NCBI GenBank assembly: GCA_015179125.1
Contig: WHVA01000058.1
Span: 248,001 to 312,000, forward strand
Length of the DNA stretch: 64,000 nt
Source: Gautieria morchelliformis
Lineage: Eukaryota; Basidiomycota; Agaricomycetes; Gomphales; Gomphaceae
Direction: 5' to 3'
Shown one piece after another: positions 41,512 through 50,245 of the stretch. Below the pieces are notes generated by a model. The model made no database searches, was not told where the DNA came from, and saw nothing but the letters and a program-made list of their open reading frames with translations. The position numbers and the translations under genes were made by a program. Each line of letters starts with the position of its first letter. Position 1 is the stretch's first letter.

Positions 41512-42030
41512 TCACTGATTGGAACCTGATATCCACTCGATTTTCACGGGGGTATATCCATGCTCCTTCTTTAGCACCCTCGGAGTATCGTCCCTTACCG
41601 TCATCCCGCTTGGAATTTTAGCCCTGCACTCCGGAATGCCTGCGAGGTGGCGCTTGGCAGAGTCTGTGCGCGCAAAAAGCGTTGTGCAATCTGGATTCCA
41701 GCACACCAGGCGGAGGGTGGGCTCGTGCTCGTGCGTCTCTATGTGGCGCTTCATTTCCCCTTCGCGGCGGGCGGTATGGCTACATTTACTACACTGCCAC
41801 AAAGTCTCTGGGACTTTGCTGGGACCTTTGAGCTCAAATACCTCCAAAGACAGTTTACCGCGGATTTCCTTCATTTCGTCTGTGGACAAGATGATTACCG
41901 AGCGTCTGGGCCTGGGAACTTTAGGAGGTGTTTCCCTCGATCGTGCCTTTCGGCTTGTACACCCGGTCGTGGTGCGTGGGAGGCGGGGTACGACGGGTAG
42001 CCATCCGGCGGGATGGACCCGGGCGCGCAA
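41512..42030 (-). pseudogene. B gene C-terminus (two zinc fingers intact)
   Basis: 172-codon open frame covering the linker and finger domain of B. IILSTDEMKEIRGKLSLEV precedes finger 1, CSKCSHTARREGEMKRHIETH (C-x2-C-x12-H-x3-H). Finger 2 is CWNPDCTTLFARTDSAKRHL with a later Cys (GIPEC), so C-x4-C-x12-H-x6-C. The tail ends GYTPVKIEWISGSNQ. This is the cleanest copy of the finger module, but the 5' exons are absent. It joins unrelated sequence near 42031. Confidence 0.78.
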
Positions 42031-42057
42031 AGGGATGGCGTCTCACGCACCCAAGCA

Positions 42058-42279
42058 ATGGAAACCATTTTACAGAGCCGTATTTGGGGTGTTGTTCACT
42101 TTCCAGTCATCGGTGAAGTTGCGGTAGAGCAGGCCGATTTGGGAAAGAGTGTTGATCCGCATGAATATGGGAGGCCGGGAGTAAAAGAGGAGGAAGAGAT
42201 TGGAGTCGTCTTCTGCCCTGACGGTGAATTGTCAAGCTTTTTAGATGAGGAGGGAAATGAGGTGATCGTCATAGATTGA
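42058..42279 (+). CDS. Small ORF of unknown origin
   Basis: ATG 42058 opens 73 codons (METILQSRIWGVVHFPVIGE) with an acidic end (VKEEEEIGVVFCPDGELSSF, then NEVIVID). It lies just past the B breakpoint. Amino-acid content looks protein-like, but I know no relative. It may be the last exon of a lost gene. Confidence 0.3.
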   Translation: METILQSRIWGVVHFPVIGEVAVEQADLGKSVDPHEYGRPGVKEEEEIGVVFCPDGELSSFLDEEGNEVIVID

Positions 42280-42350
42280 GCTATCGCAATCTGCTAATGC
42301 CGCACGTATCTTTATCTCTTGATAGCAGACTGAAGCATCTGTATTTTTTG

Positions 42351-42896
42351 CTAGTAGTACCATGCTTTATCAAAATTGTTAGTTTTGAGCCGGTTATGTA
42401 CAGTGGAATATAGGGTCCATTGCGAAATACGGATGACCCTCCTCACCGCTGCCTCCTCACCGCTGCCTTTCCACCGCAGACCAGGCCAGGCCACAGCCCT
42501 CCATCCTAATACGGTCCCGCGCACCGATTCACCAAAACCCAGTGAAAGATTTATTACCGCTGAAGTAGCTGCACGTGTCCACGAACGGCAAAGGGGGAGA
42601 CGCGAGTGTTCAGCGAAGGCGGCGTTGTGGAGCAACAAGGCACTCACCTTAGCTGTGATGCGAGTAGCCAGAAGAACACACCAAAATGTGCGAGTGAGAT
42701 CCAAGGAGGAGGGTATATCACGAGCGGAAAAGGGGGAGGCGCGAGTGTTCAGGTGTGGAGCAATTAAGGCACTTACATTAGCTTTGATATGGCGTTTTGC
42801 GTCGAGTGTGGATGTAGGCAGGGCATGTTGGTCACCTCCTTGAACAGCGAGGAGGATAGATGGAGTCTGGAGCAGTTTCTGCGGCGCGGAAGACAT
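42351..42896 (-). pseudogene. 5' exon of a host gene with duplicated splice junction
   Basis: ATG 42896 (MSSAPQKLLQTPSILLAVQGG) opens about 40 codons to RHIKAN, followed by a GTAAGT donor. About 150 bp further on a second, similar junction appears: 'cagctaaggtgagtgcc' with the same downstream block 'gaacactcgcg..ctccccctttgccg'. So the exon end and the start of the intron are duplicated in tandem. The long frame through both is probably fortuitous. Product unknown. Confidence 0.35.
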
Positions 42897-44220
42897 GGTG
42901 GTCGGAAATGGTTCCTATGGACCCTTATGGTCTCTTAGGGTTAAGTGTCCATGACGCATCAGTGACCCATGTGCGTGCCGGTTCGTCCTCAGCTCTGACT
43001 CATCGTCCCGATTACTAACACATAATACGGTATTCCGTTACGTAAATAGCAGCTGCAACCTCCATACCTTGCTGTTTCTGCGACATACGCCCCCTTGAGC
43101 AAGATAGCCGTTTCACATTGAATAGTATTGTTTTATCTCGCGGCCATCCTGTGTCCGATGCAACAACTGCTGAGATTATATCGTCTCCACTCTGTCCGGC
43201 ATGCAGCCTGAGGGGCCTGCAAATAGTACTGCAATGAATCCCCCGGTGTCTGCATTACACACGCGGATCATGTGTAATCAGATCCGGAGACGATGCCCTT
43301 GCCAGCCTGCGAGAATGCTACCGACGTGCCGAAGCCGGTGTGGCCCTCGAATGGTGCTGAAATGGATGAGGCTGTGAACAGCCACGCGGTAGAGCTGGAC
43401 GACCTCAGCATTCCACTTCAAGACGGAGGATATATCATATGCCGCTACAATGCATCGCTCACCCGCTATATGTCCACATGCAGTTCTCGTACAACGAGGC
43501 GTGAGATGCACAAGCCGTCACCCGCCGGTTCTTCAAAATAATGGAAGACAGCCATACTATCAAATGGTGTGCCAGGCATTTCTTGAATACGGCACTTCGG
43601 TGCGCTGAGGCCGCGTAACTCGGGGATCCGTGCGACGGGCGCAGGAGATAAGGGGAAGGGTGCACATGGAGAGCAGAAAAGTACAAGGAGAAGAAGGGGT
43701 AGACACGGGGTGCAGCAATGGGCTTTTGGTATAATTAGAATCTCCCTGTATATTTAAGGCAGCGACTAAGGTCGCTGTTGAGCATCAAGAGTCACACGAC
43801 TCCAGCGAGTTGCACAACTGTAATGGGACCCTGCCCTTCGACATATTACCTCTCCTTCGACCATGATACCGACCCATCCCTGCACTCGCTATCTTCATTT
43901 CCCCCTACCCATCTCGTGAGTCACCGCCGCCGCTGCCGCCTTCCTCTGCTTGTCCTCGTCTCCTACACACTCCGTCATAGTGCTGGGAAGCCCCCCTGCT
44001 GTGACGACTCCTACGTCAAGTCCCACACTCATGTACCAATAGAGACGGGATTTCGGGATGTGGTTTATCTGCACGGGGTTCACCTGCACGCCCAAGGTGT
44101 GGTATTTCAGCTGCGCATACCGCAGGCATAGGCTGTGCGAATGGAATTGTTTGACATACCGTCAGCGACAGGGGCGGACAAAGACGTACTTCGAGAAAGC
44201 CGTGGCAGTAGCGGCGTCCT
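42897..44220. other. Mostly non-coding, with a possible transporter remnant
   Basis: On the minus strand 44095-43895 reads VQINHIPKSRLYWYMSVGLD and VGVVTAGGLP. It faintly recalls the C-terminal motif of OPT-type oligopeptide transporters (aromatic run, then LDxGVA). The stretch 43293-43541 (plus) has an 82-codon frame I cannot place. A 'gtatatttaagg' TATA-like string is at about 43749. Nothing else is convincing. Confidence 0.25.
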
Positions 44221-44225
44221 TGCCC

Positions 44226-44840
44226 CCGCGCCCGCATTTGCGCGCGTAAGCCCTCTGGTGGACAAGATGCGTCTGGGAACATAAGGTTCCCATACGCTCA
44301 GTAGTCATCTTGTACACGGATGAGCCGAAGAAAATCTACGAGAAATTTGAAGGGTCCTTGGAGCTATTTGAGGTCAAGGGTCCCGTCAAAGTCGCAGAGA
44401 AATCCTGGCTGTGTAGTAAATATATGTGGCCATGGCTCCTCCTGCGAGGAGGAGGTGAAGCGCCACATACAGACGCACTACCCCACCCTGCGCCGGCTGT
44501 GCTGGAATCCAGCGCGCACGAAGGTTTTTGGTCGGACAGATCATACCAAGCGCCACGTCGAAGACACTCAAAGTGTAGGCTAAAAATCCAAGGGGGAGGA
44601 AGGTACGCGACGAGACTCCGAGGGTCCCAAAGAAGGGGAATGAATATATCCCCGTAGAAGTCAAGTGGATATATGATTCCAATCGGAAGGGCTCGAACGT
44701 GTGTACCTCAGGTACACACAGGGAGACACGGAGGCGCAAGTGAACAGCAGGACGATATTGGCTACATGCCTATGGAAGGAATACATATTCAATAAACCGG
44801 ACATCCTCTTGTTTATTGATATGAATTCCTTCTATTGACA
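44226..44840 (+). pseudogene. B-family 3' fragment with fold-back ends
   Basis: Contains the pre-finger helix (GPWSYLRS frame, or KFEGSLELFEVKGPV in frame 44310), finger 1 remnants and finger 2 remnants (CWNPARTKVFGRTDHTKRH). Frames change near 44420. It is preceded by a short hairpin (TGGGAAC...GTTCCCA, 44273-44291). After it the C tail appears in the wrong direction and then again inverted ('ggaaggaatacatattcaataaac' region 44774-44838). Confidence 0.6.
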
Positions 44841-45443
44841 CGTATCTGACCTTAGGGCTAACGTATTCAGCCCCACGTATGGCACTTCCGTTACATGCTT
44901 CGTGAGTGAATTGTGTTCTTCGCATCTCACTCAGATCACTTGCCTCCATGTTACTTATCAGCGTGAGCGCGCATTCAAGCCTTATCTAACGCAGAGAAGA
45001 TGTTCCGTAAATAATTCCGGGTGCCTGGGTTCTTATGTAGCCCATCGCGGGCGACAGACGTTCCGTCTGGCCTCTCTCCAGTGATGGAGCAAGAGGATTC
45101 GACAAACAGGTCAGGCGTAATTGTGAGTTATACAACGTCCTTAGACATTTGTTGCTTATCACATCACGTTGGTTCAGCATGAGACGAACGCGCAGTTTGA
45201 GGCGGGCGAGGAGTCTGAGGTACACCAGGAGCTCGCTCCCGTCAGAGCTACAGGCCCCGAAGACTCTCCGTTGACCCCGCTCCCTTCCGATTTCTCAGAT
45301 GTCGTCGATGGAGAAGTCGCGGCCCCGAATCCCTCTGAACAGGCTTCACCCGCCGCATCTTCCGTCCCCTCATTGTTGGAGGAAGAAGTGCGTGGGGACA
45401 ATCCATAGCCGCCCCAGTATGAGCCCCGCCTGGGGCCCATCCG

Positions 45444-45493
45444 CTAAGGCCGAGATTGTACCGGTGTCCCCACCGGTACAATCTCGGCCTTAG
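45444..45493. repeat. Perfect 23-bp inverted repeat, 4-nt loop
   Basis: Arms at 45444-45466 and 45471-45493 (ctaaggccgagattgtacc and its complement), loop TCCC. It lies inside a B copy. Confidence 0.92.
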
Positions 45494-45622
45494 GGGGTCG
45501 TGCAGCAGCTGCCCAGCCGCCTTCCTGCGAGGAGACCTCCTCCGACGATTCCGGGACATTCCCCAGACCGTCTTCCGGGCGTGTGTGGTGTGGGGGCGTC
45601 TGGCAATACACGCCCGGGGCCA

Positions 45623-45808
45623 GAGCTCGATGGTGCGCGTCTGCCATCCCCGGTAGGTCGAACGGTCTTCCCTTGGCTTATAAATCCTGTCGTGGTGGGT
45701 GGCAGCCTGCCCTTCGATGCCAGTCTGCCACCCACCACGACAGGATTTATAAGCCGAAAGGGAAGACCGTTCGACCTACCGGGATGGCAGACGCGCACCA
45801 TCGAGCTC
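45623..45808. repeat. 83-bp inverted repeat inside a B copy
   Basis: Arms of 83-84 bp at 45623-45705 and 45725-45808, nearly identical, with a 19-nt spacer. The arm encodes the linker before the fingers (YKPKGKTVRP type). The structure can fold back fully. Confidence 0.9.
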
Positions 45809-45902
45809 TTCCGCGCGGGACCCACGAAAGAATGTAAGGTCCAGCGCCCCGAAAACGTCGTAATTGAAGGATCATGGCGGTGGAAGTGTTTCAACAATTG
45901 TG

Positions 45903-46140
45903 TGTTGGGCAAAGGGAGGAGGGAAAGAAGGACAAGCACCAACATGGTATAAGTCAAATCGATCAAAAGATAGTGACACTGCCCAACAAACGGAAGAAAA
46001 TGATTTTGCATTTACCGCTGATGACGCAGTTCTTATCTCTATCTCAACGTCAGATTGGCTTGCTGACTCGGCGGCAACCACGCATATAGCCCGAGACCGC
46101 CATTGTTTTCAACGTACACTGAAGAAAATTCTACTATTAA
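45903..46140 (+). pseudogene. Copia gag knuckle and protease fragment
   Basis: CWAKGGGKEGQAPTW continues a Copia zinc knuckle (compare copy 1, ENCWAKGGGKEGQGP). DWLADSAATTHIARDRHCF is the protease signature with DSA in place of DTG or DSG. It is cut on both sides. The start is fused to a B gene at about 45900. Confidence 0.82.
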
Positions 46141-46440
46141 TCACTGCAGGAAGCGCGGGACCTGAACTTCAGTACCTGGCGAACCGAAATATCAGTTCTG
46201 GATGTACTGAAGTTCAGTTCCGCAGAGCTGAAGTTCAGTACGCAGAGATATGGACAGCTTGTTTGACCCGTACTGAATTTACAGAGCGCCGATGTCACTT
46301 GACGTGCTTTTTTGCACTTAAGTACAGTTCTGCAGGCACTGAAATTTAAGGTATTTAGAACTGGAAAAAAGTTCATTTTATTTCGATAATTCAGTAACTG
46401 GATACAGAGCCGGATATCCTCATAATCCCAACCCAACACC
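46141..46440. repeat. Region with recurring TACTGAAGTTCAGT-type motifs
   Basis: About 300 bp in which ACTGAA/TTCAGT blocks recur at least six times in both directions. No gene is present. It may be a degenerate LTR or other small repeat. Confidence 0.45.
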
Positions 46441-46702
46441 GATGTGTCTAGTCGACAAGAGCCGTAAGTGCGCAGTGCCAGTGAGTCGAGGCCGGAGAGC
46501 CGAGAGTGTGCAAGAACGAGTGAGTCGACGAGAGCCGAGATTGCACGAGAACGAGTGCATGCAGATGCGAGTCGAGAGCATAACTGTGAGAGCGAGAAGC
46601 CAGCATGCGAGTTGGTACCTAGATAAATTTATTGCGGATGCAGGAGCGGGGCGAACGGATGCGGGAAAATGTCGGAGGGCCATGGCCAGAGATAAATAGC
46701 GG

Positions 46703-47342
46703 TCATTTCTTCTTGGATTTGGAGCCAGAGGGTGCATCGTTCATCTGATGCGTGCGATAATAAGCAGAAAGATCAACGCTGGATAGAGACTCAAGCTCAA
46801 GCGAACACGGGCAAACGCACCTCAAGGACCTTTTTGAAAGGTTTGGAGATTCTTTTGCTCTGCAGCGCAATATCAATGTGTGTATTAGAATAGTAGTAAA
46901 GATTTACTTGCCTGTTTCCTAGGCGGATCCATTTCGATGCACTCCTAACGAAGTAACCGTACGGTGAGCTAATAACAATGAGAACAAGGATGACTCACCA
47001 GAGCGGTCGGTGCACGCTCGGCCTATATTATGTTCGAGGGACCAGCCGGTGAGCATGCATGGATAAATATCCATCCTTCGGCAACTGCAGTGCCATCGGG
47101 TGGTGCTTGACCGTGAGTTTTCGCTTTTTTCCATTTCTTACCCCTGGGTTTCATACCACGATCTGAGTCAGTTGCGACCGTATGAGGGTGTTTGGCGTTC
47201 CGCAAGTTCCTTGCCTCTTTGAGCGCACGAGTGAAGTCGCGAGTGGCCAATTGGTATTGGTCTCGGAAACTACGCACGATCCCCGGCGTGCAATAGAACT
47301 CGAGCCGCTGTGGGTAGGCAGCTATGAGCTTGTCCAGGACGT
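46703..47342 (-). pseudogene. Host gene 3' part with three phase-0 introns
   Basis: The last four exons are clear on the minus strand. One ends APTAL at 46999. Then come 46944-46912 (ECIEMDPPRKQ), 46859-46821 (SKRISKPFKKVLE) and 46744-46703 (MNDAPSGSKSKKK, stop). The introns are 46998-46945 (GTGAGT..TAG), 46911-46860 (GCAAGT..CAG, with a CTAAT branch-like site) and 46820-46745 (GTGCGT..CAG). All frames agree. Upstream, 47342-47023 is coding (YPQRLEFYCTPGIVRSFRDQ, then TRALKEARNLRNAKHPH), with an unresolved join near 47020. The basic C-terminus could be a nuclear signal. The 5' part is lost at a Copia junction. Family unknown. Confidence 0.6.
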
Positions 47343-47525
47343 TATCTACAACAGAGGCTGAGTACATTGCCATCACCGAAGGAACTAAAGAACTTATCTG
47401 GCTTCAGAGAGCGCTCCAGGAACTAGGTCTTGACCAAGCCCAACCGACTTCTATCAGATCCGATAACTTAGGCGCGATCACACTTTCCCATGACGCGACC
47501 TACCATGCCAGGATCAAACACAACG
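47343..47525 (+). pseudogene. Copia RNase H fragment (N-terminal half)
   Basis: LSTTEAEYIAITEGTKELIW, then RSDNLGAITLSHDATYHARI and KH. It stops abruptly. The C-terminal piece of a Copia RNase H lies 780 bp further on, at 48303. Confidence 0.85.
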
Positions 47526-48302
47526 CACGCGGGATCCCATACAGACAAACGCGCCCGTGCCCGCTCATGCATGCACGCGTGGCCACAGGGGGACCTCAGT
47601 GTCATTGTCCCACAGCGAGGCGAGGGTGATGCCACTGGGAGAGCGGAATCCAGCGTTAGAAAGGGCTAACCAGTGCTTGTCCTGCTTCCTTGGAAGACCC
47701 TCGAATGTTTCCGTTGATAACTGAAGTGGTGGGCGATTTATCACTCATCGAAATCGACCGTCGTGCGCGGCCAGGTGCGAACAGAGACAACGTGGGACCA
47801 GAAGGACCATCGGGGATAGGGACAGACCTCAGCCAGAGATGGAGGGTTCACCAAATCTGTCTACTATTCTTGTGGATGAAACTGTTTGCCTTCTGTCGAT
47901 GGGGGTCGCGCGGCACCGTATGCATCTGCATGCGCTGCGCAGGACTGTCGTTGCCCTCGCCGTATCGCGGATGGGAGAAGCCTGCATCGTGGGGCATGAC
48001 GAGGGTGTTGTGTCGGCGATGCAGGTCATGGTCATGTTGCCCACGCACGCAGTCACCCTCGACAAGGTCCGGGTATGTAGCGTGGCAATCGGCGAGCCGT
48101 CGGGCCTGCATGCTATGCGGGTCTCTCGTGGCGGCGTCATCCGTGAGTGGTAGTGCAACCTCGCGCCATGTGTCTGTGTATGCGGTACACATAAGCCGCG
48201 CGGTGGCGATGTTGTGTCATGACTCGTTTATTCTGCAAATCATCCCTCAACACACAGCGAATGACCTCCTGAACCAGCGAACGACTTCCCGAACCAGCGA
48301 AT
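47526..48302. other. 780 bp separating two Copia RNase H pieces
   Basis: Open frames exist on both strands, for example plus 47839-48153 (MEGSPNLSTILVDETVCLLS) and minus 48192-47848. Neither can be preferred and neither is recognised. It may be a captured host piece. Confidence 0.35.
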
Positions 48303-48430
48303 ACATCGAAGGAAAACCCTGCGGATCTAATGACAAAGGGGCTTGAAGGAAATCAGCACAAATACTTACGCAATAAATTGGGATTCACCAAGGACAGGGG
48401 GAGTATTGGATTTGCCGAAGTGAGGGGGAG
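48303..48430 (+). pseudogene. Copia RNase H C-terminus and polypurine tract
   Basis: ENPADLMTKGLEGNQHKYLR and NKLGFT are the usual end of Copia RNase H. 'gacagggggag' and 'tgagggggag' follow, the second abutting the LTR start at 48431. Confidence 0.85.
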
Positions 48431-48675
48431 TGTTGAGTGAAACGGCACTTCCGGCGTGCTGACATAAGATGATGACGCGTACGAGGCACAAGGAGTCAAA
48501 GGTATGGGATGGAAAAGGAGCGCAGCAAAGTACAATGAGCTCCTTGTACTTTGCTGGACAAAAGGACATGTAGAATAGCATTTTTTGTATTTAAGACGGC
48601 ACCTCGCATTACTATAGATCATCGAAACGACAGAGCTCTTCACATCTTATTTGTAAGCATCTTCGACCTACATGA
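48431..48675 (+). repeat. Partial 3' LTR of a third Copia family
   Basis: Starts TGTTGAGTGA directly after the polypurine tract. It contains an inverted 'gcaaagtacaa..ttgtactttgc' hairpin (48513-48554) and 'gtatttaagac'. It is cut at about 48675, where C spacer sequence starts. Confidence 0.6.
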
Positions 48676-49090
48676 GATGGTCGTGGGTCCGTGTGGGTGG
48701 TGGCTGCGGGGTGCGGGTGTCTATGTCGGAGATTTGAGCCGTGCACGTGGCGAGAAGCAGAAGGTGCATCTCGCGTTGATGGGTTCTCGCTCCGCGTATC
48801 AGCTTCGCGAAGCCGGCAGATCTTTGACTGAAGTGGAATGATGCGCTCTGCCGATCACCCGGCTAACAAGCGTTGCGTTCCACAACTAAATGACATATTC
48901 AAGAAAGAACATGTTCGAAAGGTACTCGCCCTTGGCCCTGTGTCCAGTACATAGGTCATGCACAAGGCTGCCGACCAAGGCGCTAACTTTGCTTTATGTA
49001 ACATTGATCCCTCGTTTATCCTCTGCTCCGAAGTCCTCTTACCCTCACTTCCCCCATAAACTACGAGACGCCTTACAGCCACTGCACATG
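48676..49090 (-). repeat. C head and A promoter region (fragment)
   Basis: Matches 59560-59950: 'ggtccgtgtgggtgg', 'gcttcgcgaagc', 'acaagcgttg', 'ttggccctgtgtcc'. The C head reads on the minus strand and the A promoter on the plus strand. Confidence 0.7.
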
Positions 49091-49094
49091 CAAC

Positions 49095-49797
49095 ATGGCG
49101 TTGTCTGACCTAGCCAAGGTCAGACGAATAGACGGGGCGGAATGCATCAGCGAGACAGCCACAACGTGATGAATCGGACATAAATCGATTAGGAGTTTAG
49201 ATCTGATTCATCATGCTTGGTGAGTCACTTCCGCTCCTCGCATCCATCTCACTCAGCTCACCTACTTTCCAGTCTTTACGAGCAGTCAAGCCGTATCTGC
49301 GGCATCCACCTACGCTAAAAGCCACACTCCCTCCGACACGGCGACAAGGAATCCGGCCTCCGACGAGGAGCCCGGCATCATTCCTCAAACACCTCCGCGC
49401 GACGACACGGCCGACGAGGAATCGGGGGAGATTGTGCAGACGCCCCCGCACAAGCCCAAGAGAAGACACGAACTCTCAAGGATCGCAGCTGCGAAGCCAT
49501 CCGTGGGGGCTTTTACGCCCTGAAGCGGGTTCGTGCAGCAACTTCCCGGCCTACCGACGAGGACACCTCCGATGAGGAGTCCGGGGAAATTCCCCAGAAG
49601 CCGCCACATCATATGCGCCCGGGGCCGTCCCGCTGCGTGGCTGCCCTTCGGTCCCAGTTGCCCACCCACCACGACCGTGCTTATAAGCCCAAAGGAAAGA
49701 CCGGGGACACCTCCGACCAGAAGCCGCCACATTCTGCGCGCCAGGGTGTATCTCGCTGCATGCCTGCGCTTCGGCCATGCATGGGACGACAACGATG
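49095..49797 (+). pseudogene. A/B hybrid gene copy
   Basis: Starts like A (MALSDLAKVRRIDGAE) but exon 1 has stops. The intron is conserved (GTGAGT..TTCCAG, acceptor at 49272). Exon 2 begins SLRAVKPYLRHPPTLKA, and an acidic part follows in another frame (DEESGEIVQTPPHKPKRRHE). Then sequence like the B linker appears (DTSDEESGEIPQKPPHH, HDRAYKPKGKTGD). There are no fingers. The hybrid suggests exchange between A and B units. Confidence 0.6.
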
Positions 49798-50100
49798 GAC
49801 GAGGTGACTATGGAAAGGGGTTGGACTGCGGACGTGCGGCGGGCTGTGGAAGTACGGCGGACTGCGTAAATGCGAGGGTGAGCTTGGAGTGGTCTGTATA
49901 GAGAGACGAGGAGCAGAGCAAGGAGGCGGCGGCGGGACCCCGAGACGGCCGGGGGGAAAGACAGATGACGGGTGGGGGGGTCGGTGCCATACGTGCTGAC
50001 GTTGGGAACACGTTATACACTCACCTATTAGACTCCACCATAAGGCACGCAATGCAAGATGTCATCCATCGACCGAAACTGGCATTCACATATCCACGCC
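49798..50100. other. No gene seen
   Basis: GC-rich, with purine- and pyrimidine-biased runs. No conserved frame and no repeat shared with the rest of the window that I could see. Confidence 0.4.
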
Positions 50101-50245
50101 TCCATCATACTCCAGCTCGGGCATGAAGATCGAACCGTGTGTGTGGCGCGAGCATGTTGATGGCATCTCGATCTGCTTATCAGCTCGCAGACTTTGACTC
50201 AAGCGCGTCACGCATCACGCTACCCATTGAGCCACAATTTGCGCC
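50101..50245 (-). repeat. tRNA-like (SINE-type) segment related to the C head
   Basis: The minus strand has TGGCTCAATGGGTAG (50234-50220), close to a Pol III A box. GGTTCGATCTTC (50136-50125) resembles a B box about 85 nt downstream. Between them 'gctgataagcagatcgagatgcc' matches the C heads at 40.7, 48.8 and 59.7 kb. It does not fold into a normal tRNA acceptor or T arm. Confidence 0.4.

Larger units (their letters stand above)
44902..45902 (+). pseudogene. B gene 5' half, rearranged, fused to Copia sequence
   Basis: A GTGAGT...TTATCAG intron leads to exon 2 (RERAFKPYLTQRR) and a second intron (45123-45177). Exon 3 follows (HETNAQFEAGEESEVHQEL, then SPLTPLPSDFSDVVDGEV) and stops at 45408. 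The middle is replaced by two inverted repeats (45444-45493 and 45623-45808). The copy ends in WRWKCF (start of finger 1) at about 45900, directly joined to a Copia gag knuckle. Confidence 0.65.

Noticed and set aside
42351..42760. Full 181-codon minus frame as one protein
   Set aside because: It runs through a GTAAGT donor and a duplicated junction; only the first 40 codons look like an exon.
47839..48153. 105-codon plus-strand protein gene
   Set aside because: An equally long frame lies on the other strand, and neither has motifs, introns or relatives that I can identify.
50101..50245. A functional tRNA gene
   Set aside because: A- and B-box-like motifs are present, but no acceptor stem or T arm can be formed.
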